Source: Terriglobia bacterium (GTDB lineage: Bacteria > Acidobacteriota > Terriglobia > Acidiferrales > UBA7541). Taken from it: a stretch of 59,179 bases of DNA. The position numbers were made by a program, and so were the translations under genes. The stretch's first letter is position 1; each line of letters opens with the position of its first letter. Under the pieces are notes generated by a model that was given only the letters and a program-made list of their open reading frames with translations, searched no databases and was not told the origin of the DNA. Positions 42,194 to 51,115 of the stretch are shown piece by piece. The DNA lies in assembly GCA_020072765.1 (NCBI GenBank), contig JAIQGD010000021.1, positions 1 through 59,179 on the forward strand, read 5' to 3'.

Positions 42194-43627
42194 ATGAATC
42201 CGATTCGGTGCAGTGGCCGGGCAGGAGTGTGGAGCGCTATCGCGCTTCTGCTCGGCGGCTGCACGGCCGGACCCAAGTATGTCCGGCCCGCCGCCGATCC
42301 CCCCGCGAATTACAAGGAAACCGGCGAATGGAAGCCGGCGCAGCCGGGCGACCAATTGGCCCGGGGCAAGTGGTGGGAGATTTACGGCGATCCGCAGCTC
42401 AACTCCTTCGAAGAACAGATCAGCATCTCGAACCAGACGTTGAAAGCGGCGCAGGCGAGGTTCGCCGAGGCGCGCGCCGGGGTTCGTGTTTCTCGCGCCG
42501 GTTTCTTTCCGTCGGCCACCGCGGGCCTTTCGGTCTCGCGCACCCGCCCGTCGCAGAACCGGCCGCCGGCTCCCTCGAACACCCCTACGTACAATGATTT
42601 TCTTTTGCCCGTGGATGTTTCCTACGAGCCCGACGTGTGGGGCCGGGTGCGACGCACCGTGGAGGCCGCGCGCGCCGAAGCGCAGGCGAGCGCCGCCGAT
42701 CTGGCCAGCGTCGAACTGAGCCTTCGCGCCGAACTCGCGCTGGACTACTTCCAGTTGCGCGGCATCGATTCGCACAAGCAACTGCTCGCTTCGACCGTTG
42801 CGGCCTACGAAAAAGCCCTGGAATTGACGCAGAGCCGCTATCGCGGCGGCCTGGCCTCCGCCGTGGACGTGGCCCAAGCACAGACGCAACTGGAAACGAC
42901 GCGCGCCGAAGCGGCTGGCCTCGACGTCCAGCGCGCCGCGCTCGAGCACGCCATGGCCGTGCTGACGGGCCACGCGCCCTACCAGTTCGCCGTGCCGCCT
43001 CTGCCGCTCGCCGCGCCGCCACCGCTGATTCCGCCGGGGCTGCCGTCCGACCTGCTGGAGCGCCGCCCGGACATTGCCGCGGCCGAACGGCGCGTCCAGG
43101 AAGCCAACGCGCGGATTGGCGTGGCCCGCGCGGCATGGTTCCCGCAGATCATGCTTTCGGGCGCGGGAGGATTTGAGAGCGCGAAGATCGGCACGCTGCT
43201 GCAAGGCCCCGGAGGATTTTGGTCGCTGGCAGGCTCAGCCGCCGAACTGGTTTTCGAGGGAGGGCAGCGCCGCGGCCTGTCGCAAGCCGCGCGCGCCGCC
43301 TACGATCAGTCGGTGGACACCTACCGGCAAACGACGCTCGCGGCGTTCGAGGAGGTCGAGGACAACCTCGCGGCCCTGAGCATCCTCCAGGACGTGGCCA
43401 AGACGCAGGATGCCGCGGTCGCCGCGGCGCAGCATTCGCTGGCTCTTTCGACCACGCGCTACCAGGGCGGCGTCACCAGCTATCTGGAGGTGGTCACCGC
43501 GCAGAGCGCGGCGCTTTCCGACGAGCGCGCCGCCGTGGACATCCTCACGCGCCGCATGGTCGCCAGCGTTCTCCTGATCAAAGCGCTGGGCGGCGGCTGG
43601 AACGCCTCGCAGATTCCTTCGCTCTAG
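42194..43627 (+). CDS. Outer-membrane efflux lipoprotein (TolC/NodT type)
   Basis: A 477-residue channel subunit. The lipobox LLLGGCTAGP predicts lipidation at Cys23, followed by the typical KYVRPAADPPANY. Two long helical repeats are seen, each with the outer-membrane-factor pattern (RYRGGLASAVDVAQAQTQLE; RYQGGVTSYLEVVTAQSAAL). It should trimerise as the exit duct of the RND pump. Twenty-seven bases after the dehydrogenase; 88 bases before the MscS gene. Confidence 0.93.
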   Translation: MNPIRCSGRAGVWSAIALLLGGCTAGPKYVRPAADPPANYKETGEWKPAQPGDQLARGKWWEIYGDPQLNSFEEQISISNQTLKAAQARFAEARAGVRVSRAGFFPSATAGLSVSRTRPSQNRPPAPSNTPTYNDFLLPVDVSYEPDVWGRVRRTVEAARAEAQASAADLASVELSLRAELALDYFQLRGIDSHKQLLASTVAAYEKALELTQSRYRGGLASAVDVAQAQTQLETTRAEAAGLDVQRAALEHAMAVLTGHAPYQFAVPPLPLAAPPPLIPPGLPSDLLERRPDIAAAERRVQEANARIGVARAAWFPQIMLSGAGGFESAKIGTLLQGPGGFWSLAGSAAELVFEGGQRRGLSQAARAAYDQSVDTYRQTTLAAFEEVEDNLAALSILQDVAKTQDAAVAAAQHSLALSTTRYQGGVTSYLEVVTAQSAALSDERAAVDILTRRMVASVLLIKALGGGWNASQIPSL

Positions 43628-43715
43628 GCGGGCTGCGCCCTGTTTCAGCCGGGACGATTTCCTTTCTTGCCATCGGGAGTGCCATAATTCGGGTCACGGC
43701 CGTGAGCCGGCGCTC

Positions 43716-45590
43716 ATGAAGAGTCACGAAAAGAAGATCTTATCTGGTTTGCTCGTGCTCCTGGCACTCGCCCTGGTCGCGGTGATTTTCACTCGCGACT
43801 GGGCCAACGATCGCGAACGGCTGCGCGCCGCGCGCTCGGCCTCCCGACACACCGCCAATCCGGTCGACATGCGGCCGCTCGACACGGCACAGCAGCTCGC
43901 ACAGCTCGCGGTCACACACGCCGAGCAGGACTACGCCCAGCAGGCCCTGCGTCTCGCCGATCACTCGGTCGATCTCGCGTTTGCCGCGGCGATTCAGGAC
44001 GCGGTGGAAAATCCCGCGCCGCTCACTCCGGAGACCCGCGAACTCTTGGCGCGGATCAAGGAAGGAGAGGCGGCGATCGCCGCGGACCAGAGCCGCATCA
44101 CGCAATTCACCCAGGTGCTCGCCCAGGCGGAAGGCAGCGCCCGGGAGGATCTCCAGCAGCTCATCGCCATTGCGCAAGGCCAGCTCGCGCTCGATCAGGA
44201 CGACCTCGAGGACGCCCACCAAGACCTGATTCGAGCCGGAGGTGACCGGCAGGCAACGATCCAGCATCTGCTCGATCAACACAAAGCCTCCTCCGCGCAG
44301 AGCGCCAGCGCTCTTGTGGGTGCTTCCGCCGGAGCGCCCTCGTCGGTCGAGCTGACCCAATCAAGAAACATCTCCGACGAGGTGCGGGCGTGGATGTCGC
44401 TGCGTTCGAAGCAATCGCTTCTGATGCAGGCTCAGCAGGAGGCGCTCGCGCGCGCGGCGAAGCTTTCCGAGGAGCACGGGGCGCTCGAAAAACAACTCGA
44501 GGAAGGAATACCCACGGGCCAGAACGCGCCCGGCCCGGCATCGAACACGCCACCGGCAGCAGGTTCACCAAACGCGGAGGCCGAGCCCGGCGGGAACCCC
44601 GCACTCGCGCGTTTGCATCACCTGACGGAGGAAAAGAAGAAGCTTTCCGATTTCGACAAGCGCATCGAGACCGAGCAGCAACTTGCCGGCGTCCACGCCA
44701 ACTGGATTACGCTGGTCAACGTGCGCGAGAAGGCTTTCCTGCAGCGCATTTCCGTGTCCGTGTTCTCCATCTTGCTGATCGCCATGGTCGCGCTGCTTGC
44801 GAATTCCTGGATTCAGCGGGTTTTCGCGGCTCTGGCTCTCGATCAGCGCCCGATGCACACCTTGCGCGCACTAATCCTATTCGGCGTGCAGGCTCTGGGC
44901 CTCGTGTTGATCTTGCTTGTGATCTTCGGCATGCCGGGTAATTTCGCGACGGTTCTCGCGCTGGCTGGCGCCGGCCTGACCGTGGCGATGAAGGATTTCA
45001 TCGTGGGGTTCTTCGGCTGGTTCGTTCTTTTGGGCAAGGACGGAATCCGCGCGGGCGATTGGGTGGAGATCAACGGAGTCAGTGGAGAGGTGCTGAGGGT
45101 CGGCCCGCTGCACACCGTCATCCTCGAGACAGGCAACTGGACCGACGCGGGTCACCCGACCGGGCGCAAAGTCTCGTTCGTGAACAGCTTCGCCATCGAA
45201 GGGCACTACTTCAATTTTTCAACGAAGGGCCAGTGGCTCTGGGACGAAATCCAGGTGCTGATTCCCGACACCGCCGAGCCGTACGCGGCCGCCGAGGCGA
45301 TGCAGAAGATCGCAGCGGATGAAACGGCTGCAAACGCGCAGCTTGCCGAGGAGGAGTGGAACCGCGCCACACCTTCCGATGTGCGACGCTCGTTTTCGGC
45401 CGCTCCTTCCTTGAGCATCCGGCCAACGGGTTCGGGCATCAACGTCGTGCTGCGGTACATCACCCGCGCGAGCGAGCGCTACGCGGTCCGCACGCGTCTC
45501 TATCGCGCCGTCGTTGAACTCCTGCACGGGAAGAAGGGACGCGCATCGGCCGAAGGGCCGGCTCCTCCCCGCGTCGCCGGCCGCGACTGA
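43716..45590 (+). CDS. MscS-family mechanosensitive channel with long N-terminal coiled coil
   Basis: A 624-residue membrane protein. It begins with a signal anchor (ILSGLLVLLALALVAVIFTR), then ~330 residues of periplasmic coiled-coil and Ala/Gln-rich sequence (QQLAQLAVTHAEQDYAQQAL, EQQLAGVHANWITLVNVREK). Three or four membrane helices follow, ending in the pore helix with Gly/Ala spacing (ATVLALAGAGLTVAMKDFIV) and the MscS beta domain (VEINGVSGEVLRVGPLHTVI). It should open on membrane tension to release solutes. The long N-terminus is like MscK-type channels. A CATAAT box lies 30 bases before the ATG. Confidence 0.88.
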   Translation: MKSHEKKILSGLLVLLALALVAVIFTRDWANDRERLRAARSASRHTANPVDMRPLDTAQQLAQLAVTHAEQDYAQQALRLADHSVDLAFAAAIQDAVENPAPLTPETRELLARIKEGEAAIAADQSRITQFTQVLAQAEGSAREDLQQLIAIAQGQLALDQDDLEDAHQDLIRAGGDRQATIQHLLDQHKASSAQSASALVGASAGAPSSVELTQSRNISDEVRAWMSLRSKQSLLMQAQQEALARAAKLSEEHGALEKQLEEGIPTGQNAPGPASNTPPAAGSPNAEAEPGGNPALARLHHLTEEKKKLSDFDKRIETEQQLAGVHANWITLVNVREKAFLQRISVSVFSILLIAMVALLANSWIQRVFAALALDQRPMHTLRALILFGVQALGLVLILLVIFGMPGNFATVLALAGAGLTVAMKDFIVGFFGWFVLLGKDGIRAGDWVEINGVSGEVLRVGPLHTVILETGNWTDAGHPTGRKVSFVNSFAIEGHYFNFSTKGQWLWDEIQVLIPDTAEPYAAAEAMQKIAADETAANAQLAEEEWNRATPSDVRRSFSAAPSLSIRPTGSGINVVLRYITRASERYAVRTRLYRAVVELLHGKKGRASAEGPAPPRVAGRD

Positions 45591-45729
45591 CCCGCCCCTT
45601 GGCCCCTTACAGAAGCGCGAAAGCGTGAAAGCTCGCGAAACCGAGCGCAGCGCCGAAACTCGACCTCGCCGCTAGCCTGTGGCAACATACAGCAAGCCGG
45701 ATGGAGCAAAATCAAAGGAGTGTCAGGCT

Positions 45730-46203
45730 ATGGCGAAGGCAACTTTTGCGGCGGGGTGTTTCTGGGGCGTGGAAGACGTGTTCCGGCAGGTGAAGGGCGT
45801 CACGGCGACGGCGGTCGGTTACACCGGCGGGACGATGAAGGACCCTTCCTACGAGGACGTCTGCACCGGGACGACCGGGCACGCCGAGGCCGTGGAAATC
45901 GAATTTGACCCGCAGCAGGTTTCCTATCGCGAACTGCTCGCCGTCCTGTTCCAGAGCCACAATCCCACCACGCTCAACCGGCAAGGGCCGGACACCGGCA
46001 CGCAATACCGCTCGGCGATTTTTTTTCACGACGCGGAACAGGAAGCGGCGGCCCGCGACGCCAAAGATGCGCTGGACAAGGCGGGCATCTTCCCGCATCC
46101 CATCGTGACCGAGATCACCCCGGCGTCCGCGTTCTATCGCGCCGAGGAATACCACCAGAAATACTTCGAGAAGAAGGGCATCAAGTCCTGCCACCTGCCG
46201 TAG
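45730..46203 (+). CDS. msrA: Peptide-methionine (S)-S-oxide reductase
   Basis: A 157-residue repair enzyme that reduces methionine-S-sulfoxide. The nucleophile Cys10 sits in the family motif AAGCFWGVEDVF; GYTGGTMKDPSYEDVCTGTT, HAEAVEIEFD and the FQSHNPTTLNRQGPDTGTQYRS stretch are typical. A resolving Cys may be the one in GIKSCHLP at the very end. I chose the ATG at 45730 (AAAGGAG nine bases upstream) over the GTG-like start at 45679, whose extra residues are not conserved. Confidence 0.94.
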   Translation: MAKATFAAGCFWGVEDVFRQVKGVTATAVGYTGGTMKDPSYEDVCTGTTGHAEAVEIEFDPQQVSYRELLAVLFQSHNPTTLNRQGPDTGTQYRSAIFFHDAEQEAAARDAKDALDKAGIFPHPIVTEITPASAFYRAEEYHQKYFEKKGIKSCHLP

Positions 46204-46450
46204 CAAAATGCCGGAAGAGAAGCCTCAGGGAGCTTCAGGGGCTAAAGCCCCATTGTTGTTACGGTGCTTATGTCGCGGTCCCGACTGCTGTCCGGGACGC
46301 ACACGGCGCGCTAAAGCCGCGACCCACAAGGCGGGTATTTCGGCATTCTCTTGGGGTGCTTGCGACCAGAGCGAGCTGTTGGGATCGCGGATTGCGGGCG
46401 CGCGGGGCGCGTGTTAGGCTCGCTTTCTTCGTTTTGGACTTGATGACTCG
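46204..46450. other. Intergenic region with terminator-like repeats
   Basis: About 250 bases between msrA and lptD. It holds two short inverted repeats: GGGGCT-AA-AGCCCC (46238-46251) followed by ATTGTTGTT, a good terminator for msrA, and GTCCCG..CGGGAC (46286-46306). The phrases GGCTAAAGCC occur twice, a common dispersed-repeat flavour. No gene is seen. Confidence 0.55.
46238..46260 (+). terminator. Terminator after msrA
   Basis: A perfect six-pair stem GGGGCT/AGCCCC around AA, followed by ATTGTTGTT. Its position 35 bases after the msrA stop fits. Confidence 0.55.
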
Positions 46451-48757
46451 ATGCTGAACGCGACGCGCGCGCAATCCGTCCGCACTCTCGCCCTTCTGGC
46501 AGCGCTGTTGGTGATGGCGCCGGCGGCGCGCGCCATGCCGGCGCAAGCCCCCGCCCCGGCGCCCCTGGTGCCGCTCACCACCGGCGGTGAAGCCACGCTC
46601 GAAGCGGACCAGCAGCGGCAGGCCGGGCGGATTTTCTACGCCGACGGCCACGTGGACGTGCGCTACCAGAACGCGCGGCTGCGCGCCGACCACGTCGAAT
46701 ACAACAGCGAAACGCAGGTGCTCGTCGCCACCGGCCACGTGCAGCTGGATTACATGACCCAGCACGTCGACGCCGACGACGCGCGCTACGAGTTGCGCAC
46801 CGGGCGCGGCACCTTCCATCACGTCCGGGGAACCTTCGTGCTCCAGCGCCGCCCCTCGCCGACGCTGCTCATCAGTCCCAATCCCGTCTATTTCGAGGCC
46901 GAGGAGGCCGAGCGGCTGGACCCCAACACCTACCGCATCCGCAAAGCCTGGCTCACCGTCTGCGATCCCGGCCGCCCGGTCTGGAAATTCTATGCGCCCG
47001 GCGCGACCATCCGTCTGCAGAAATCGGTGCATCTGGAGCACGGCAACTTCCGCGTGTTCTCGGTACCCGTGCTGTATCTGCCCTACGCCACCTTTCCGGC
47101 GGAAAAGCGGCGGGACTCCGGCTTCCTGATTCCCGAGCCCGGCCACACGTCGCAGAAAGGATTCGTGCTGAGCGACGCGGTCTATTGGGCGCCGCGGGAC
47201 TGGCTGGATACCACGCTCGGCGCGTCGTACTTCAGCCGGCGCGGCTGGAGCCAAAAGGGCGAACTTCGCATGCGGCCGTGGGAACATGCGCAGCTCGATG
47301 CCAGCTACTACGGCGTGATCGACCGGGGTCTCGCTCAGGAAACTGGGCCCGCGATCAAGCAGGGCGGGCATGAGGCGAAACTCCTGTTTACCTCGTTGCT
47401 GCCCGGCGGCTGGCGCGCCGTCGCGGATCTCGATCAGCTCACCTCGCTGACGTTCCGCCTGGCCTGGTCCGAGACGTTCACGCAGGCGGTCAACTCCGAA
47501 GTGCGCAACACCGCGTTCCTTTCCAACAATTTCCGCGGCTTCAGCCTCAACGTGGCCGCGCTGAGCTACAAGAATTATCTGAGCGCCGCGCCGCAGACCT
47601 CCGTCACCCTGCGCGCCGCCCCCGAGGTGCGCTTCAGCTCCGTGGACCAGGCGTTCTTCAGGCGCCTGCCGGTCTATTTCTCCTTCGCGGCCTTCACCGG
47701 CGCCGAGCACCGCGACGACAGCGTCACGCCGTTTCAGACGCCGGATTTCGTCACGCGCAGCGAATTCGCGCCCACCGCCACGCTGCCGCTGCACTTCGGA
47801 GACTGGTTCGACCTGACGCCGAGCTTCACGTTCCGCTCGACCTATTACGGCGGGCAGATCCAGAGCGGCGCCTTCACGGGCCGGGGGCTGTACCGCAACA
47901 CCGAGGAATTCTCCCTGGATGCGCGCTTGCCGGTGCTCGAGCGCGTGTGGGGCGGCGACACCAAGTGGAAGCACGTCGTCGAACCGGACGCCGTCTACCG
48001 CTACGTCTCCGGCGTGAACCAGTTCGGGCGGCTGGTGCGCTTCGACGAGGATGAAACGCTCACCGATACCAGCGAGATCGAGTACGGCATCACCCAGCGC
48101 CTCTACCGCCGCACGGCCGCCGGCGGAACCGAGGAATTCCTCACCTGGCGCGTCGCGCAGAAGTATTTCTTCGATCCCACATTCGGAGGCGCGCTGGCGC
48201 CCGGCCAGCCCAACGTCTTCCAAACCCTCAGCGCGCTGACGCCGTTCGCCTTTGCCGACCTCCCGCGGCGCTTTTCGCCCATCGTGAGCGATCTGCGCAT
48301 CGAGCCGGGCAAGCATTTCGACACGCAGTTCATCCTCAACTACGATCCCGTGCGCGCCCGCATGACGGCGATCGGCACGCTGCTGAAGATCAAGCCCTGG
48401 AAGGAATCGTTCCTCACTCTGGCGCACTTTTCCGTGCTGAATCTTCCGCTCGATCCCCCGGTGCGTCCGGCGAATTTCGAGCAGCGCTCCAATCAGATCC
48501 GCCTGCTCGCGGGCTACGGCGAGCCGAACCGCCGGGGCTGGAATATCGAGGGCGGAGTTAGCTATGACTTCACGCAGCAGGTCTATCAGAACCAGATCGT
48601 GCAAGTCTCCTACAACGGCTCGTGCTGCGGGATCGGCTTCGAATACCGCAGATTCTCATTCGGCACGATCCGCAACGAAAACCAGTACAGCATCGTGATT
48701 CGCATCGCCAACCTCGGCTCCTTCGGAAGTCTGCGGCGCCGGGAAAAAGTATTCTGA
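46451..48757 (+). CDS. lptD: LPS-assembly protein LptD
   Basis: A 768-residue outer-membrane protein that inserts lipopolysaccharide. It has a signal peptide (TLALLAALLVMAPAARA), an LptA/OstA-like beta-jellyroll (residues ~45-160: AGRIFYADGHVDVRYQNARL, HVEYNSETQVLVATGHVQLD) and a large beta-barrel. The typical FPAEKRRDSGFLIPEPG appears at the jellyroll-barrel border. A Cys in LTVCDPGRPVWKFYAPG and an adjacent Cys pair near the end (NGSCCGIGFEYRRF) fit the disulfides between the two domains that LptD needs. Its thiol-redox machinery may include the ccdA-tlpA operon downstream. Confidence 0.93.
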   Translation: MLNATRAQSVRTLALLAALLVMAPAARAMPAQAPAPAPLVPLTTGGEATLEADQQRQAGRIFYADGHVDVRYQNARLRADHVEYNSETQVLVATGHVQLDYMTQHVDADDARYELRTGRGTFHHVRGTFVLQRRPSPTLLISPNPVYFEAEEAERLDPNTYRIRKAWLTVCDPGRPVWKFYAPGATIRLQKSVHLEHGNFRVFSVPVLYLPYATFPAEKRRDSGFLIPEPGHTSQKGFVLSDAVYWAPRDWLDTTLGASYFSRRGWSQKGELRMRPWEHAQLDASYYGVIDRGLAQETGPAIKQGGHEAKLLFTSLLPGGWRAVADLDQLTSLTFRLAWSETFTQAVNSEVRNTAFLSNNFRGFSLNVAALSYKNYLSAAPQTSVTLRAAPEVRFSSVDQAFFRRLPVYFSFAAFTGAEHRDDSVTPFQTPDFVTRSEFAPTATLPLHFGDWFDLTPSFTFRSTYYGGQIQSGAFTGRGLYRNTEEFSLDARLPVLERVWGGDTKWKHVVEPDAVYRYVSGVNQFGRLVRFDEDETLTDTSEIEYGITQRLYRRTAAGGTEEFLTWRVAQKYFFDPTFGGALAPGQPNVFQTLSALTPFAFADLPRRFSPIVSDLRIEPGKHFDTQFILNYDPVRARMTAIGTLLKIKPWKESFLTLAHFSVLNLPLDPPVRPANFEQRSNQIRLLAGYGEPNRRGWNIEGGVSYDFTQQVYQNQIVQVSYNGSCCGIGFEYRRFSFGTIRNENQYSIVIRIANLGSFGSLRRREKVF

Positions 48758-49014
48758 GGAACACCCTGGCCTACGAGGAGGCCACCGGTTGGCGCCAGCG
48801 TCATCCAGCGCTTCACGGACAGCCGTTTTGGCACCCGCGCCCTGCCGCAAGCTGTTGAAGACACGACTGTTATGCTAGCCCCGGGCACGTGGAAAAAACT
48901 GCGCCAAAATCCTTTTGCCGTGCGTCTAACGGATGTGGGAAAATGAAGGTTTGATTGCAAGCTGGCGTCCCAGTTGAGTGACCAATGTGGACGCCCAAGG
49001 CTGAAAGGAGCCTG
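48758..49014. other. Intergenic region between lptD and ccdA
   Basis: 257 bases. It begins with GGCCTACGAGGAGGCC, a small imperfect inverted repeat, and ends in a strong AAAGGAG ribosome site for ccdA. TATGCT (48872) could be a -10. No gene is supported. Confidence 0.4.
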
Positions 49015-49875
49015 ATGGACGTTTCGATTTTTGGGGTCTTTTTCGCGGGCGTCGTGTCGTTTCTTTCCCCGTGCGTTTTGCCGCTGGTGCCGGGTTACAT
49101 TTCCATGCTCTCGGGGATCGGCGTCGAGCAGCTCAAGGAGGGCGAGGGATCCAGCGGCCGGCTGTTCAGCTCGGCCTTCGCTTTTGTCATCGGATTTTCG
49201 GCGGTCTTCATCACCTTTGGCGCCTCGGCGAGCGCGGTCAGTTCGTTCTTGCTGCGGAATAAGAATTTGCTGGCGCCGGTCGCCGGCGCATTGATTGTGC
49301 TGTTCGGACTGCACCTGGTCGGCTGGCTGGTGAAGATCTCGGTCCGTGTGGGATTGCTCGTGGGAGCCGTGCTGGTGGCGATTGGCGTGGCGCTGAACCT
49401 GCGGGTCCTGGGCCATTTCGCCACGCCCATACAGTTCTACGCCGCCGCTCTGATTTTTCTTCTCGGCCCCTCCATGACGCGCTGGCTCAACCGCGACATC
49501 CATCTGCGCAATGTGGGCGGCAACAAACCGGGCATCGTCAGCGGATTCCTGATGGGCTTCGCGTTCGCCTTCGGCTGGACGCCCTGCATTGGACCGATCT
49601 TGGGCAGCGTGCTTCTGGTGGCCTCGACCAAGGAGACGGTCGGCCAGGGCGTGCTTCTGCTGGCGTGTTATTCGGCGGGGCTGGCGATTCCCTTCCTGCT
49701 GACGGCCCTGGCCATTGGCCGGTTTTTGAAGTTTTACCAGCGCTTCCGCCGGCACCTGCACCGGGTGGAAGTTTTCAGCGGCTTTCTGCTGCTGCTGATC
49801 GGAGCGCTGATCTTCGTCAATCGGCTGGCCTGGCTTTCGGGCAAGCTGTCATTCTTGAACCGGTTCGCGCAATGA
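49015..49875 (+). CDS. ccdA: CcdA/DsbD-type membrane thiol electron carrier, enlarged
   Basis: A 286-residue inner-membrane protein. It carries the two redox Cys of the family in SFLSPCVLPLVPGY and FAFGWTPCIGPILGSVL. It moves electrons from cytoplasmic thioredoxin to periplasmic thiols. Between the two halves there are about 60 extra residues with two more hydrophobic segments (VGLLVGAVLVAIGVALNL and IQFYAAALIFLLG), so it should have eight helices, not six. The ATG at 49015 has AAAGGAG; a start at 48985 is weaker. First gene of a coupled three-gene redox operon. Confidence 0.88.
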   Translation: MDVSIFGVFFAGVVSFLSPCVLPLVPGYISMLSGIGVEQLKEGEGSSGRLFSSAFAFVIGFSAVFITFGASASAVSSFLLRNKNLLAPVAGALIVLFGLHLVGWLVKISVRVGLLVGAVLVAIGVALNLRVLGHFATPIQFYAAALIFLLGPSMTRWLNRDIHLRNVGGNKPGIVSGFLMGFAFAFGWTPCIGPILGSVLLVASTKETVGQGVLLLACYSAGLAIPFLLTALAIGRFLKFYQRFRRHLHRVEVFSGFLLLLIGALIFVNRLAWLSGKLSFLNRFAQ

Positions 49876-49889
49876 TGGGAGCATCGGGC

Positions 49890-50441
49890 ATGAAGAGAGT
49901 TGCCAACACGCTGTTGCTGGCGGTCTTGTTGTATGTGATTGCGGCGAATGTCTCGGGCTGCAAGATCGGGGCGCCCGCGGGCGGTTCCGGCAAGCCGGCG
50001 GCGATGGCCAACGAACCCGAGGTCACGTTCAAGGACCTGCAAGGGAGCAGCGTGCCGCTCGCCAGCATGAAAGGCAAGGTCGTCCTGCTGAATTTCTGGG
50101 CGACGTGGTGCGAACCGTGCCGCGGCGAAATCCCCATCCTGATCCAGATGCAGCAGAAATATAGCAGCAAGGGTTTCACGCTGCTGGGCGCCGCCATGGA
50201 CGACGACGGCGCGAAGGTCGTGGCACCCTTCGTCAAGGAAACGCACTTCAACGTCGGCGGCCAGTCCCTGACCATGAATTACCCCATCGTGCTCGGCAGC
50301 GACGATATCGCCTCGCAGTTCGGGGGATTGCTCGGCATGCCCACGAGTTTCCTGATTTCGCGTGACGGCAAGGTCGTAAAGAAGTATATGGGGGCCTTGA
50401 ACGAAGCTCAGGTCATCAAGGACGTGGAGAGCCAACTATGA
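49890..50441 (+). CDS. TlpA/ResA-like thioredoxin lipoprotein
   Basis: A 183-residue periplasmic protein. NTLLLAVLLYVIAANVSGC is a lipoprotein signal (lipidated Cys24). The thioredoxin domain has VVLLNFWATWCEPCRGEIP with redox Cys74 and Cys77, and the cis-Pro in LLGMPTSFLISRDGKV. It should take electrons from CcdA and reduce periplasmic partners. The ATG at 49890 has GGGAG; an ATG at 49872 overlapping the ccdA stop is also possible. It overlaps the next gene by ATGA. Confidence 0.9.
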   Translation: MKRVANTLLLAVLLYVIAANVSGCKIGAPAGGSGKPAAMANEPEVTFKDLQGSSVPLASMKGKVVLLNFWATWCEPCRGEIPILIQMQQKYSSKGFTLLGAAMDDDGAKVVAPFVKETHFNVGGQSLTMNYPIVLGSDDIASQFGGLLGMPTSFLISRDGKVVKKYMGALNEAQVIKDVESQL

Positions 50442-51031
50442 ACCGACTCGGATCGTTCCGGCATCTCGTCGCGCTGTGCGCCCTCCTGCTGCTGGCGGGC
50501 GTAGGCAACCGGGCCATCTTGCCCGCCCAGGAATCTGCCGCTCCGGTGACGGGAGCGTCGGTGGTGAAAACGCACACCTACGTCTCGCTCGACCCGGTGC
50601 CGCGCGGGAAAGATTTTCAGATCGCCGTCGTGGTGGATATCAACGAGGGCTATCACATGAATTCGCACAAGCCCCGCGACCCCTACCTGATCCCCACGAC
50701 AGTCACGCCTCAGCTTCCCGCGGGATTCACACTAGCCGATACAGTCTACCCCAACGGCCAGCTCAAGAAATTTCCGTTCTCGCCGGACAAGGCGCTCGAT
50801 GTGTATTCGAGCAGGGTGACCTTCCGCCTCCGGCTGGCCGCCGGGGCCACCGCGCCGATCGGCGCGGCCAAAATTCCCATCACGCTCCGCTTTCAGGCCT
50901 GCAACAACTCCGCCTGTCTGCCGCCCGTGAAAGTGGCCTTGAGCGTCCCACTGGAAGTCGCGGGCGCCGACGCCAAGACCCGCGCCTTGCACCCGGAAAT
51001 TTTCTCCGCGGCTCGTCCCGAGCCGAAGTAA
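50438..51031 (+). CDS. DsbD alpha-domain-like periplasmic protein
   Basis: A 197-residue exported protein: signal peptide (VALCALLLLAGVGNRAILPA), then a domain with VVVDINEGYHMNSHKP and ITLRFQACNNSACLPPVKVA, the N-terminal (alpha) immunoglobulin-like domain of DsbD with its Cys pair. In DsbD this domain accepts electrons from the gamma domain and passes them on to DsbC or CcmG-like partners. Here it is a separate protein in one operon with the CcdA and TlpA-like proteins, which correspond to the other two DsbD domains. Confidence 0.85.
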   Translation: MNRLGSFRHLVALCALLLLAGVGNRAILPAQESAAPVTGASVVKTHTYVSLDPVPRGKDFQIAVVVDINEGYHMNSHKPRDPYLIPTTVTPQLPAGFTLADTVYPNGQLKKFPFSPDKALDVYSSRVTFRLRLAAGATAPIGAAKIPITLRFQACNNSACLPPVKVALSVPLEVAGADAKTRALHPEIFSAARPEPK

Positions 51032-51115
51032 CCGCAGCCGTCCGGCGGGCGGGTCGCACGATCCGCTCCCGGACTTTCAGTTCTCTCCTTAAAATAAAGG
51101 GAAAAGTTCGCGCGT

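Noticed and set aside
40793-43204. 803-codon minus-strand open frame across the RND operon
   Set aside because: It lies antisense to the propeller dehydrogenase and outer-membrane channel genes, has no recognisable domain and is Arg/His-rich. The same holds for long antisense frames at 37426-39567, 46268-48604 and 53514-56078.
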